Assembly (NCBI GenBank): GCA_944326115.1
Contig: CALVCQ010000010.1
Coordinates: 1 to 59,065, forward strand
Direction of reading: 5' to 3'
Length of the DNA: 59,065 bases
Source of the DNA: Candidatus Gastranaerophilales bacterium
GTDB taxonomy: Bacteria; Cyanobacteriota; Vampirovibrionia; Gastranaerophilales; Gastranaerophilaceae
Shown here: positions 33,972 through 43,400 of the stretch, piece by piece
Layout: each line of letters begins with the position of its first letter
How positions within the stretch are numbered: position 1 is the first letter of the stretch
Made by a program: the position numbers and the translations under genes
The notes under the pieces: generated by a model
Told to the model about the DNA's origin: nothing
The model's input: only the letters and a program-made list of their open reading frames with translations
Databases searched by the model: none

Positions 33972-36497
33972 CTAGAATTTTTTTAAATTTGAATACAACG
34001 CATCAACGGCTTTTCTTCCGTGATTTCCGAAATCTATTATATACATTTTTGATGACCCGATTTCTTTAATTTCGCTGATATGTCCAATACCGAATTTTCC
34101 GTGAAATACCCTGTCTCCTATTGTATAATCTGTTTTGTTTTCAGATTGAGCAGCAGCTGCTGCTTCTTTTGCTTTTTTTTCTTCAAGCATTCTTTTTATC
34201 GGATTGTCCTCGAGCAGTTTTTTGATTTTTTCCTCGTCTTTTGCCTGATTCTGTGCATTTTTAACAACAAAAGCATCTCTTTTAACAAAGTTATTTTGTT
34301 TGGAAGAAGATAAAGGCTTATATGATGAGTGTGCATTGTAACTTTCGCCGTTATAAACAGGTTTCTTTTTTACAACTTTGCTTATACTCTGTGTGTTTTG
34401 CACAGATGTCGGCGCAATAAAACCTTTTCCGAAACTTGTACTTTTTTCAACATAACCGCTTCTGTCTGTTTTTATTTTGTTAACCGCCTGTTTAAATGTT
34501 CCGCCGTTATTATATGATACGGAATCATCGGGAACATTTCTTTCCGTAAGATTATCCGGAATTTCAGATAAAAAGCGGCTGGGGGTATAGTATCTGGTCT
34601 CTCCCCACATCTGGCGTCTTTTGGCATAGGAAATATAGAGTTTTTGTTTTGCTCTTGTAACTCCCACATACATAAGCCGGCGTTCTTCTTCCATTTCCGT
34701 ATTGCTGTTTAAAGAGCGGCTGTGCGGGAATATTCCTTCTTCAAGACCCGCAAGAAAAACATTTTCAAATTCCAGACCTTTAGCCGCATGCAGAGTCATT
34801 AGAGTAACTGCGTTTTCGGTATCAGGTGTTTCATCAAGGTCGCTGACCAGAGCAACCTGAGCCAGAAATTCGCCCAGCACATTGTCTTCTTCATCCGGAG
34901 TAAAGTCTCGTGCTACATTTACGAGCTCTTGAAGGTTTTCTATGCGTGACTCCGCTTCTTCGGTATCTTCCTGTTTTAATTCTGCAAGATATCCTGTTTC
35001 TTCAATAACGAAAGCAATAAACTCCGCAAGCGGCAGTGAATCTTTGTTTTTATCAAGCTTGTCAAGTAAATCACAGAAATTTTTCAGTTTTGTTTTTACA
35101 CCGGATGAAAAATCCTCGTATTCTTCAATGTTTTGCAAAACTTCATAAAAAGAATAATCCATCTGAGCGGCAATTTCTTGGATTTTTTTAACGGTAGTGT
35201 CGCCGATTGAACGTTTCGGAACATTTATTATTCTTTTTAAACTCTGTGAATCATGCCTGTTATAGAGCAATTTAAGATAAGCTATAATATCTTTTACCTC
35301 TTTACGGTCGTAGAATTTCAGACCGCCTACCATACGGTAAGAAATCCCTTTAGATATCAAAGCTTCTTCTATTGCACGTGATTGAGAATTTGTTCTGTAA
35401 AGAACAGCATAATCATTTAGATTTCGTGCATTTTGTTTAATCTTTGATGCAATGTAATACGCCTCATCAGATTCGTCGTGTGCTTCATAAATATCAATTT
35501 TTTCACCCTGACCTTTTGTTGAGTACAGGTTTTTGCTTACTCTTTCAGTGTTGTTTACTATGATGGCATTGGCAGCTTCAAGGATTGTTGCAACAGAACG
35601 GTAGTTTTTTTCCAGCTTAACTAGTTTTGAATTACGGAAATCGGATTGAAAGTTCAGGATAATTTTGTAATCCGCACCTCTCCAGCTGTAGATTGACTGG
35701 TCAACATCACCTACAACACACAGACTTCTTCCTTTTAACTCTTCTTCTGTTTTTCCGTTTGCATAAAGATATTTTATAAGCATATACTGGCTTATGTTTG
35801 TGTCTTGAAACTCATCTACAAGAATATGGGTAAATCTTTCGTGATATTTTTCTCTGACTTCTGGATTCGTGGACAGAAGATTTACTGTTAAAAGCAGCAT
35901 ATCATCAAAGTCTATAGCGTTATTTGCCAGAAGCTGTTTTTCATATTCTTCATAAATTTCTGAGATTTTTTGTGATCTGTAATCTCTTGCTCTGGTAGAG
36001 AATGTATAGGCATCCTGCATTTTGCTTTTTGCATTGCTTATGGCTGCTTTTACAAGTTTGGGTGCATAAACTTTTTCATCAAGATTTAGTTTTTTTATTG
36101 CATTTTTGATAATCGTATTGGAATCGGTTTCATCATATATTACATAATTCTTATCCCATTTTTTTCCGTCCGGGCTTTTGTAATTTTCTATATCAAAACG
36201 AAGGATTCTGCCGCAGATATTGTGAAACGTACCAACCCACATTTTTTTTACAACATCTTCGCCGAGCATTTTTGAAAGACGTTCTCTCATTTCCTTTGCC
36301 GCTTTGTTTGTAAAAGTTACAGCCAGAATGTTGTGCGGTTTTGCCCCGTTTTTAACAAGGTTAACGATACGTGTCGTTAAAACCTTTGTTTTGCCGCTGC
36401 CCGCTCCAGCAAGAACAAGTAATGCTCCTTCTTTTTCAATAACAGCTGCTCTTTGCTGTTCGTTTAATGTTGATAATAATTCTTCCAATTTCCCCAA
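33972..36497 (-). CDS. pcrA: UvrD/PcrA-type DNA helicase
   Basis: An 841-residue SF1A 3'-5' helicase used in excision repair and in removing RecA filaments or stalled polymerase. Motifs: Q motif LNEQQRAAVIE and Walker A LAGAGSGKTK near residues 29-38, motif Ia TFTNKAAKEM, motif II LVDEFQDTN, motif III GDVDQSIYSWRGAD, motif V TLHAAKGLEFENVF, and motif VI RLMYVGVTRAKQKLY. The last 50 residues (IGDRVFHGKFGIGHISEIKE...IDFGNHGRKAVDALY) form the PcrA-type Tudor-like C-terminal domain that binds RNA polymerase, so PcrA rather than Rep. It is transcribed divergently from the DprA-like gene. Confidence 0.95.
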   Translation of the reverse strand: MGKLEELLSTLNEQQRAAVIEKEGALLVLAGAGSGKTKVLTTRIVNLVKNGAKPHNILAVTFTNKAAKEMRERLSKMLGEDVVKKMWVGTFHNICGRILRFDIENYKSPDGKKWDKNYVIYDETDSNTIIKNAIKKLNLDEKVYAPKLVKAAISNAKSKMQDAYTFSTRARDYRSQKISEIYEEYEKQLLANNAIDFDDMLLLTVNLLSTNPEVREKYHERFTHILVDEFQDTNISQYMLIKYLYANGKTEEELKGRSLCVVGDVDQSIYSWRGADYKIILNFQSDFRNSKLVKLEKNYRSVATILEAANAIIVNNTERVSKNLYSTKGQGEKIDIYEAHDESDEAYYIASKIKQNARNLNDYAVLYRTNSQSRAIEEALISKGISYRMVGGLKFYDRKEVKDIIAYLKLLYNRHDSQSLKRIINVPKRSIGDTTVKKIQEIAAQMDYSFYEVLQNIEEYEDFSSGVKTKLKNFCDLLDKLDKNKDSLPLAEFIAFVIEETGYLAELKQEDTEEAESRIENLQELVNVARDFTPDEEDNVLGEFLAQVALVSDLDETPDTENAVTLMTLHAAKGLEFENVFLAGLEEGIFPHSRSLNSNTEMEEERRLMYVGVTRAKQKLYISYAKRRQMWGETRYYTPSRFLSEIPDNLTERNVPDDSVSYNNGGTFKQAVNKIKTDRSGYVEKSTSFGKGFIAPTSVQNTQSISKVVKKKPVYNGESYNAHSSYKPLSSSKQNNFVKRDAFVVKNAQNQAKDEEKIKKLLEDNPIKRMLEEKKAKEAAAAAQSENKTDYTIGDRVFHGKFGIGHISEIKEIGSSKMYIIDFGNHGRKAVDALYSNLKKF

Positions 36498-36626
36498 GTT
36501 CCGTAGTGTTTAATAAAAACTCTTTCATTTTTGTCAATTTATGATATTATTATGATAATCAAAAAAATATTTTAAGTAAAATCTTATATGTAACGTTTTG
36601 TAGATATTTTTAATTAGGATAAAGCA

Positions 36627-37196
36627 ATGTCAGAAGAAAACAAAGAAAATCAAGAACAATCATCAATTATGGTTCCTATTGATGATTTGGATAAAGTCTC
36701 TGAAGATGACGTAAATACTGTTGATCAGCTTGCAATGGAGCTTGCTACAATTCAGCAGTCAGAAAAAAGAATAGCCATAATCGGCAGCAGAAACCTGCCT
36801 ATTACTCATCAGCAAATTATTGAGACACTTTCTTTTGCATTGGTTTCTCAAGGCAATACGGTAATCACCTCCGGCGGTTCATCAGGTACAAACGCAGCGA
36901 CTATTCGTGGTGCAATGAAGGCAAACCCTGAAAAACTTAAAGTTATTTTGCCGCAGACAATCGGTCAGCAGCCGTCAGATGTACAGGATCAGCTTATCGG
37001 GGTGCCAAACATTATTGAACATGCTGACAGAGCTATGATGACGCTTGCTGATGCCAGCCGTATCTGTAACAGAGAGATTATTGACGACTGCCAGCAGTTG
37101 ATATGCTTCCTTTCTCATACATCAAACACACTTCACAAAGCTATTGAATATGCGGAAGAATCTCATAAGGTTATAACTGCTTTTTATCTTGACTAA
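36627..37196 (+). CDS. DprA/SLOG-like Rossmann protein (cyanobacterial type)
   Basis: A 189-residue protein. After an acidic leader, residues about 48-180 form a Rossmann-like SLOG domain: RIAIIGSRNLPITHQQI, VITSGGSSGTNAATIRGAM and CQQLICFLSHTSNTLHKAIEYA. This resembles DprA (recombination mediator that loads RecA on single-stranded DNA) but lacks the SAM and winged-helix domains; short proteins of this kind in cyanobacteria are annotated as DNA recombination-mediator protein A. The nucleotide-binding GGSSG is intact. Placement opposite pcrA may indicate a shared regulatory region. Other SLOG proteins bind nucleotide signals, so the role is open. Confidence 0.75.
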   Translation: MSEENKENQEQSSIMVPIDDLDKVSEDDVNTVDQLAMELATIQQSEKRIAIIGSRNLPITHQQIIETLSFALVSQGNTVITSGGSSGTNAATIRGAMKANPEKLKVILPQTIGQQPSDVQDQLIGVPNIIEHADRAMMTLADASRICNREIIDDCQQLICFLSHTSNTLHKAIEYAEESHKVITAFYLD

Positions 37197-37223
37197 ATTC
37201 AAAAGTGAGTTCTTATAATTACG

Positions 37224-37257
37224 AATTTATTACGGGTAATTCTGTCCGTAATGAATT
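37224..37257. repeat. Inverted repeat left of the tandem-repeat protein gene
   Basis: AATTTATTACGG pairs with CCGTAATGAATT (12 bp, one wobble). It lies 28 bases after the DprA-like gene and may be its terminator, although no T-run follows. A related hairpin with the same ATTACGG/CCGTAAT core lies just right of the repeat-protein gene (39624-39659). Confidence 0.65.
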
Positions 37258-37494
37258 GTGTTGTTAATATTTGGAATGGTGCTTATTTTTTAATGACAAT
37301 TAATGCTGCATCATAAAAATGAGCTTTAATTTTGTTTCCGATTTACAATTATTTACATTTGGTCAAATCGTTTTCATACTGCTGTATATCAGACTTTATT
37401 TTGGGCTTTTAAGAGAAATTTGATTAAAGTTTTTTCTTTGCTATCCGAACATATACTCATAAACACAGATATTAAGGATAGTAAAGGAGCGGAT

Positions 37495-39591
37495 ATGATG
37501 TTAATCAAGGGAAAGTCTAAAAAAAGAATAATTACTATTGCTTTGCTGGGAGTATTTCTCGCAAGCCCTATGTCCGGTATGTGTTATGCTGCAGAAATTC
37601 TGCCTGACAGCAGCAGACAAGAATCCGTAATTGCAGAGCAGGTACAAGAAGATATACAAAAAACTATTCCGGCAGTCCCGGAGGTCACAGCTGCAGGGAT
37701 TTCTGCAGCGGATAAATTAGATAAATCAGATATAAATAATATCAATAATTCTGACCTTCTTTATAATATCGACAATCAAAACACGGTTACGGTGCCAAAA
37801 GAAGAGCGTATTTCTTTAATGCCGGAGGATTATGCAATTTTGGCGCAAGAGGCACAACCGGAAATGAACGATGAAGAAATTTTAGTTGCACAACATCAAA
37901 CGCTCAATCTGCGACCACCCGTACAGCTGTCAAAAGCCCAAAATGAAACAGGAGAAATGAAGGTAAACAGCAATAATGAATCAGTAATAAACGCTAATAT
38001 GAGTATCTATCAGAAGGAAGAAGCTCTTAAAAATCTTATGGAAAAGTACGGATATGATTATTATACTATCAAATATGCTCTGGAATACATAGACTGGGAA
38101 AAAAGGAAAAGCACGGACTTTGCTCCTTCATTCTATACATTCTTAAAAAACGGACATCTTAAATCTCTTGACAATAACTACAAATTTTTATACCAATATG
38201 CATTTGACGAACAAGTAATGAAAAATATGTTAGATCTCACTGAGGAGATGAAAAAGCACGGATATGGTGAATATTGTATCGAATATGCTCTGGAATACAT
38301 AGACTGGGAAAAAAGAAAAAGCACGGACTTTGCTCCTTCATTCTATACATTCTTAAAAAAAGGACATCTTAAATATCTTAAGTATGCACATTCGTATAAC
38401 GACAAAATTTTATACCAATATGCATTTGACGAACAGGCAATGAAAAATATGTTAGATCTCACTGAGAAGATGAAAAAGTACGGATATGCTAGTTATTGTT
38501 TCGAATATGCTCTGCAATACATAGACTGGGAAAAAAGAAAAAGCACGGACTTTGCTCCTTCATTCTATACATTCTTAAAAAAAGGACATCTTAAATATCT
38601 TAAGTATGCACATTCGTATAACGACAAAATTTTATACCAATATGCATTTGACGAACAGGCAATGAAAAATATGTTAGATCTCACTGAGAAGATGAAAAAG
38701 TACGGATATGCTAGTTATTGTTTCGAATATGCTCTGCAATACATAGACTGGGAAAAAAGAAAAAGCACGGACTTTGCTCCTTCATTCTATACATTCTTAA
38801 AAAAAGGATATCTTGAATATCTTAACCGTAGCAACATATTTTTAGTCCAATATGCATTTGACGAACAGGCAATGAAAAATATCTCAGATCTCACTGATGA
38901 GATGATAAAGCACGGATATGGTGAATATTGTATCGAATATGCTCTGGAATACATAGACTGGGAAAAAAGAAAAAGCACGGACTTTGCTCCTTCATTCTAT
39001 ACATTCTTAAAAAAAGGACATCTTAAATATCTTAAGTATGCACATTCGTATAACGACAAAATTTTATACCAATATGCATTTGACGAACAGGCAATGAAAA
39101 ATATGTTAGATCTCACTGAGGAGATGAAAAAATACGGATATGATGAAGATAGTATAAAAATGGCTCTGGCACACATAGACTGGAAAAAATCAGAAAACGA
39201 TTTTGAAAATATTATTAATATATTAAAATTGAATTACATTTTTCTAAGTGTATTAGAACATATGGATTATAACAAATCTGCTGCAACTTATGAAATATTA
39301 AAAGTTATGAAAAATAACCGTATTGGTACTAATTGTATAAGCGAGCATTCAAAAGAGATTTATGCTGCCTATGATAAAATATATAATAATGAAAAAATTA
39401 CAAATAAAGAAAAAAAATTGGCAAAAGAGCTAAAAAAGATAGAAAACTCCTACAAAAGACAGCAAACAATAAGTAATACCAAAGATGTGATAGGTTTTTG
39501 TGGATTCATACTTGTTGCTGTTGTTACCCTGCCTATATGGGCACCGATCGTGCTGATCGCACTATTAACATGGGATGGTAGTTGGCATTAA
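37495..39591 (+). CDS. Secreted tandem-repeat protein (DWEKRKSTDFAPSFYTFLK repeats)
   Basis: About 698 residues from the ATG at 37495, which has AAAGGAG 5 bases upstream; a longer frame opens at 37420. A signal peptide follows (KRIITIALLGVFLASPMSGMCYAAE), then about 150 variable, acidic residues. Residues about 180-560 comprise five nearly identical units and one worn unit, each 70 or 74 residues, containing YIDWEKRKSTDFAPSFYTFLK and YAFDEQAMKNMLDLTEEMKKYGY. They look all-helical. The C-terminus has a hydrophobic helix (GFILVAVVTLPIWAPIVLIALL), so the chain is probably anchored. No known domain. Recent DNA duplication is evident. It may be a surface or adhesion protein. Confidence 0.75.
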   Translation: MMLIKGKSKKRIITIALLGVFLASPMSGMCYAAEILPDSSRQESVIAEQVQEDIQKTIPAVPEVTAAGISAADKLDKSDINNINNSDLLYNIDNQNTVTVPKEERISLMPEDYAILAQEAQPEMNDEEILVAQHQTLNLRPPVQLSKAQNETGEMKVNSNNESVINANMSIYQKEEALKNLMEKYGYDYYTIKYALEYIDWEKRKSTDFAPSFYTFLKNGHLKSLDNNYKFLYQYAFDEQVMKNMLDLTEEMKKHGYGEYCIEYALEYIDWEKRKSTDFAPSFYTFLKKGHLKYLKYAHSYNDKILYQYAFDEQAMKNMLDLTEKMKKYGYASYCFEYALQYIDWEKRKSTDFAPSFYTFLKKGHLKYLKYAHSYNDKILYQYAFDEQAMKNMLDLTEKMKKYGYASYCFEYALQYIDWEKRKSTDFAPSFYTFLKKGYLEYLNRSNIFLVQYAFDEQAMKNISDLTDEMIKHGYGEYCIEYALEYIDWEKRKSTDFAPSFYTFLKKGHLKYLKYAHSYNDKILYQYAFDEQAMKNMLDLTEEMKKYGYDEDSIKMALAHIDWKKSENDFENIINILKLNYIFLSVLEHMDYNKSAATYEILKVMKNNRIGTNCISEHSKEIYAAYDKIYNNEKITNKEKKLAKELKKIENSYKRQQTISNTKDVIGFCGFILVAVVTLPIWAPIVLIALLTWDGSWH
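38048..39160 (+). repeat. Tandem DNA repeats of 210/222 bp inside the secreted protein gene
   Basis: Corresponding bases of successive units fall at 38088, 38298, 38520, 38742 and 38952, giving spacings of 210, 222, 222 and 210. The 12-base difference is the presence or absence of a four-residue stretch in the KYAHSYND segment. The units starting at about 38460 and 38682 are almost identical at DNA level over 150 bases or more. Confidence 0.9.
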
Positions 39592-39623
39592 TTAATATGT
39601 TTTAAAACTTTGATATTGCTTAT

Positions 39624-39659
39624 ATTACGGGTTGAATGATTCAGTATTCAATCCGTAAT
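39624..39659 (+). terminator. Terminator-like hairpin after the repeat-protein gene
   Basis: ATTACGGGTTGAAT pairs with ATTCAATCCGTAAT (14 bp with one G-T wobble, 8-base loop). No good T-run follows, so it may be a repeat element as much as a terminator. Its ATTACGG/CCGTAAT core recurs at 37224-37257, on the other side of the same gene. Confidence 0.65.
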
Positions 39660-39764
39660 ATACTAAGAAACAGCAATTTATGTCCTTATGTATGCCGGAA
39701 TATACGCTCCTGACAAAATCACGCAGACATGTGCCAATAACAGATGAACGGAATAACTTTTGTT

Positions 39765-40430
39765 TTAATAATACGGACATGCTCTGTAATATTTGCAGAA
39801 TTTGCATTTATCTGTTTTGTTGCAAAAAAAAGTTTTGTTTTCGTTGATTTTATTTATTACTGATAAAATTAGTGATTTGTACTGATAAAACATATCTTCG
39901 TTAAACAGGATTTTTACAATGCTGTTTGATGACAGTACCATGTAATATAAAGCAAGCTGTTCAGGTTTTTCGATTAATTTTTTTGATTTTAATATTTCAT
40001 ACATGCATAACAGATAAAAAGAGGTTTGAAATCTTACATTTTCAGGAGAAAACTCTTCGCCTGTCTTCCAATCAGCTATAACATAGTGATCTCCTGCATC
40101 AAACAAAGCATCAATTCTGCCTGTCAGCCAGTATTCGTCTATTTTTACATTAAAAGCAAACTCACTGGCATAGCATTTGTATTTTGCAATATCACTGTTT
40201 TTGAAGTTATACCACAGCAGCTTTTCCGGTTTATTTAGCGCTTCTGTCAGTTTTGTAACGTCAGAACCCTGCAGATAGTAGTTAATGATATTGTGGATAT
40301 TGTTTCCTGTTTTTGTTTTTACAATAGGTTCTATAACATGAACTTTATCAATGTAGCAAAGTTTATACTTTTGCGGGCATTCATCGTACATTTGCAGTTT
40401 ATTCAGTGTATATGCTTGATTGGTAGTCAT
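39765..40430 (-). CDS. RecB/Cas4-like PD-(D/E)XK nuclease with Fe-S cysteines
   Basis: A 221-residue nuclease. The catalytic core reads GNNIHNIINYYL (His), LTGRIDALFDAGDHYVIADWKTG (Asp, then D-W-K) and FQTSFYLLCMYE (the QxxxY motif). Cysteines in YDECPQ near residue 18 and CKFCKYYRACPY at the C-terminus are arranged as in AddB- and Cas4-type nucleases that hold a 4Fe-4S cluster. It lies 40 bases downstream of the double-helicase gene on the same strand, so the two probably form one complex for resecting double-strand breaks. There are no cas1 or cas2 genes in the window, so Cas4 is unlikely. Confidence 0.82.
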   Translation of the reverse strand: MTTNQAYTLNKLQMYDECPQKYKLCYIDKVHVIEPIVKTKTGNNIHNIINYYLQGSDVTKLTEALNKPEKLLWYNFKNSDIAKYKCYASEFAFNVKIDEYWLTGRIDALFDAGDHYVIADWKTGEEFSPENVRFQTSFYLLCMYEILKSKKLIEKPEQLALYYMVLSSNSIVKILFNEDMFYQYKSLILSVINKINENKTFFCNKTDKCKFCKYYRACPYY

Positions 40431-40470
40431 TTGTTCCTCTTTGCCGTATTCTGTTCTGCTTTATAAGTTT

Positions 40471-43400
40471 TTATTCATTTTCCGAACCTGCAGAATGTAT
40501 CAAGATTTTTTCAAAAATTACTGACGGCTTTACGTCTTTCAGTTTTGAATATTTTTTATATTTATGTGCGCTTGTAATATAAAGCTTTTGTTTTGCTCTT
40601 GTGAGCGCAACATATAAAAGTCTCATATTCTCTTCCGCTGCAGCAAGTTTTAAATCCTTTTCATTTTTTTTATTGTAATTTGATTTTAAACCTTTTACGG
40701 ATTCTATAAACCGTTCTTTTGATTTAATTTTTATATTTGACATTTCAAGGGGCAAAATTTCTTCACATAATTGAGGGATGAAAACATAGTCAAATTCGTC
40801 GCCTTTTGATTTGTGATAGGTCATAATCTGGATTTTTCCGCCATTGTTCTGCGGATTTTTTTCTTCATCGTTAAAGAATTTGAATTTACTCAAAATCGGC
40901 TTACGGGCTAAATCTTCAAGCCTCTCGAGCAGTATATCAGTGTCTTTATACTGTGCATATAATTTTTTTAACATTAGTGCAACCATATAGACATTTGATT
41001 TTTCAATTTCTGATGAGTAGTAATAGCAGCCTGTTTTTATGGCAAATTCTTCGATATCCGGAGTTGAGTTTTCGAGCCAGTAGTTTAAATCCCATAACAA
41101 TTGGATTAATTTTTTTGACGGAATGTTTTGTTCCGTTAACAATATAAAAGGTGTTTTAAGATTTGTTATAAAATCTTTATCGTCTTTTGAAAAACAACAA
41201 AGCCGCTGTTTTGTAAGTACTTCAATAATTTTCAACACGTTATCATTTTGCAGTGGATGCGAACAAAATTTTAAAATTGAATAAACAAGGGAAAATACCG
41301 GTTGCGAATTCAGTGTATCGTTTTTTGTAATAACACTGTACCCGTAATCTGACAGGAATTCTTCAAATTCTGAAATGTTGTAGTTGTTTCTCACTAGTAT
41401 TGAAATAGTTGCGTTAGGATTGGCAGAAAAAATAGAGCGAATCTGCTCCAGCATAAACTCCCGTTCTTGTTTGTAATCGTCAAAAATATTTGCAAATACA
41501 GAATCCTTGCTTTTTGGATTTTTGCCTGTTACTCCGTGCATCTTTATATTAAAGAATGAATTTTTTAAACAGTCATTTGTAAAAGAATAATCAATCAGTT
41601 TGTTTGCAAGCGAATATATACCTTTCGCACATCTTTGAGAGTGATTCATTGTTACATTTTTTGAGCTTTTTATAAATTCTTTGAATCCTTCTAAATCAGA
41701 ATTTGTGAAGGTCGTTGTAATTGCCTGATTTATATCGCCGCAGCGGATAAGATTGTTGTGCTTTTTACTGAGTATATTTAGTAACTTTTGTTGTATTGAT
41801 GATGAATCCTGTGCTTCGTCTTCTATTAAATAATGACACAGCGACTGGTAATAGTTTGCAATATCTTTGTTTTCATCAAGAATGTTGACACAGTAGCACA
41901 GCATATCGTCGTAATCAATTAAATTAAGACTTTTCAGGTATTGATTGTATGAGGTATAAAATTTTAAAAATTTTTTGATTTCATTATCTTTTACAAACGG
42001 AATTTGTTTTATATCGGAAAGTTTTAATGCAGATATTGCTCTTTCATATTTGTCATAATCCTCCTGATCAAATTGCATTTTATACATTATTTCACGGATG
42101 ATTTTCTGTCTTTGATTATCGTCGCAAACTTCAAAATCCTCATTTAATCCCGCTTTCAAAAAATTGGAATTTTCTTTTAATATCCTGAGGGCAAGTCCGT
42201 GTATTGTAGAAATATTTGGTAATTTTTCAATTGACGGGCATGCTGATTTTATTCGTTCTTTAAAGTTTCTTGCTGCAGAATCCATAAATGTCAGTACAAA
42301 TATATTTTCGCTTTTGACGCCGGATTGAATCAGTTTGATTATTAATGCAAGCAGTATAGTTGTTTTACCTGCTCCCGGTACAGCAGATATCGAAAGTTTT
42401 CCTTTTTTGTATTCAAGAACCGGTTTTTGATCTTCTCTGGGGGTAAAGAAAAATGCTATTTTTTTGTCCTCTGCCCGGTTTCCTGAAATTATATAATCTT
42501 CAATTCCTTTAAAATTTTCGTTTCCTTCAATATCAAAAAGACTTGAATATGCATAAATTTTTTCTGTACATAACAAAGAGAGTTTTCTGAGCTGTTTTTT
42601 TGTTTTTAAGTCTGAAAGTTCGAGATTGTCTTCATAGGTAAAGTCTTTTTTATTCCATGATTTTTGAAAAGCCCAGGCATTGTAGAGCATACCAAAATCA
42701 TTCTTTGTCCACTCGTCTGATGAAACATCCAGCCAGAATTGATATTCTGTTTTGTACGAATAATCTATAATTTTTTGAGCGGTTCCTATGATTATTGCAT
42801 TTTCTTTTATTTCCGGTGCTGATGAAGGATTTTCGGAAATAATTGAATTTTCAAGCTGTGTCAAAAATGATTTTTGAAATGCCGGATTAAATTTATGTTC
42901 TTTAAATACTGCTTCAAAATCTTCAATTTGTTTAATGAAAAAGTTGAGGGCGGAAAGCTGTTTTATTTCATTTTGTTCGATATTAATCAAATTGTTATAG
43001 ATGTAAAAAATCTTATCGGATAAAAGCATATCAGGCGACTTTATTTTATCCAGAACTTTTATTAAGCTTTTAAGCCTTTCATTATATATATCTATTCCTA
43101 AATCAGTATATTCAAAAGCTCCTCTTTCTTTGAAAAGGCTAACATGTTTTATGCAGTATTTTAAAGGTATTTTTAATATATCACTAAAAATTGAACGTGC
43201 TTTGGCTGTATCAACGGATGAACCGGCGGCAAGGTCTAATAAATACAAAATGTTTTTGACAACAGGTACGGAGGCAAGTTTTTCGCTGCCGGAAAAGTAT
43301 TGATAATCAATATTTTTTAAATCAAATGCTTCTGATATTGCAAATTTTAAAGATTTGTCTATTTGAGGTGTAATGATAGATATCTCACCGGGGTTTATGC

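Noticed and set aside
38048-39160. CRISPR-like periodic repeats
   Set aside because: The period is 210-222 bases and the whole unit is coding and in frame; there are no short repeats with unique spacers.
39625-39807. Small minus-strand frame downstream of the nuclease gene
   Set aside because: It overlaps the end of the nuclease gene in another frame and runs through the hairpin at 39624-39659; no ribosome-binding site.
39765-40430. Cas4
   Set aside because: The cysteine-bearing nuclease resembles Cas4, but there is no cas gene or array in the window and it follows a double-helicase gene; an AddAB-like role is more economical.
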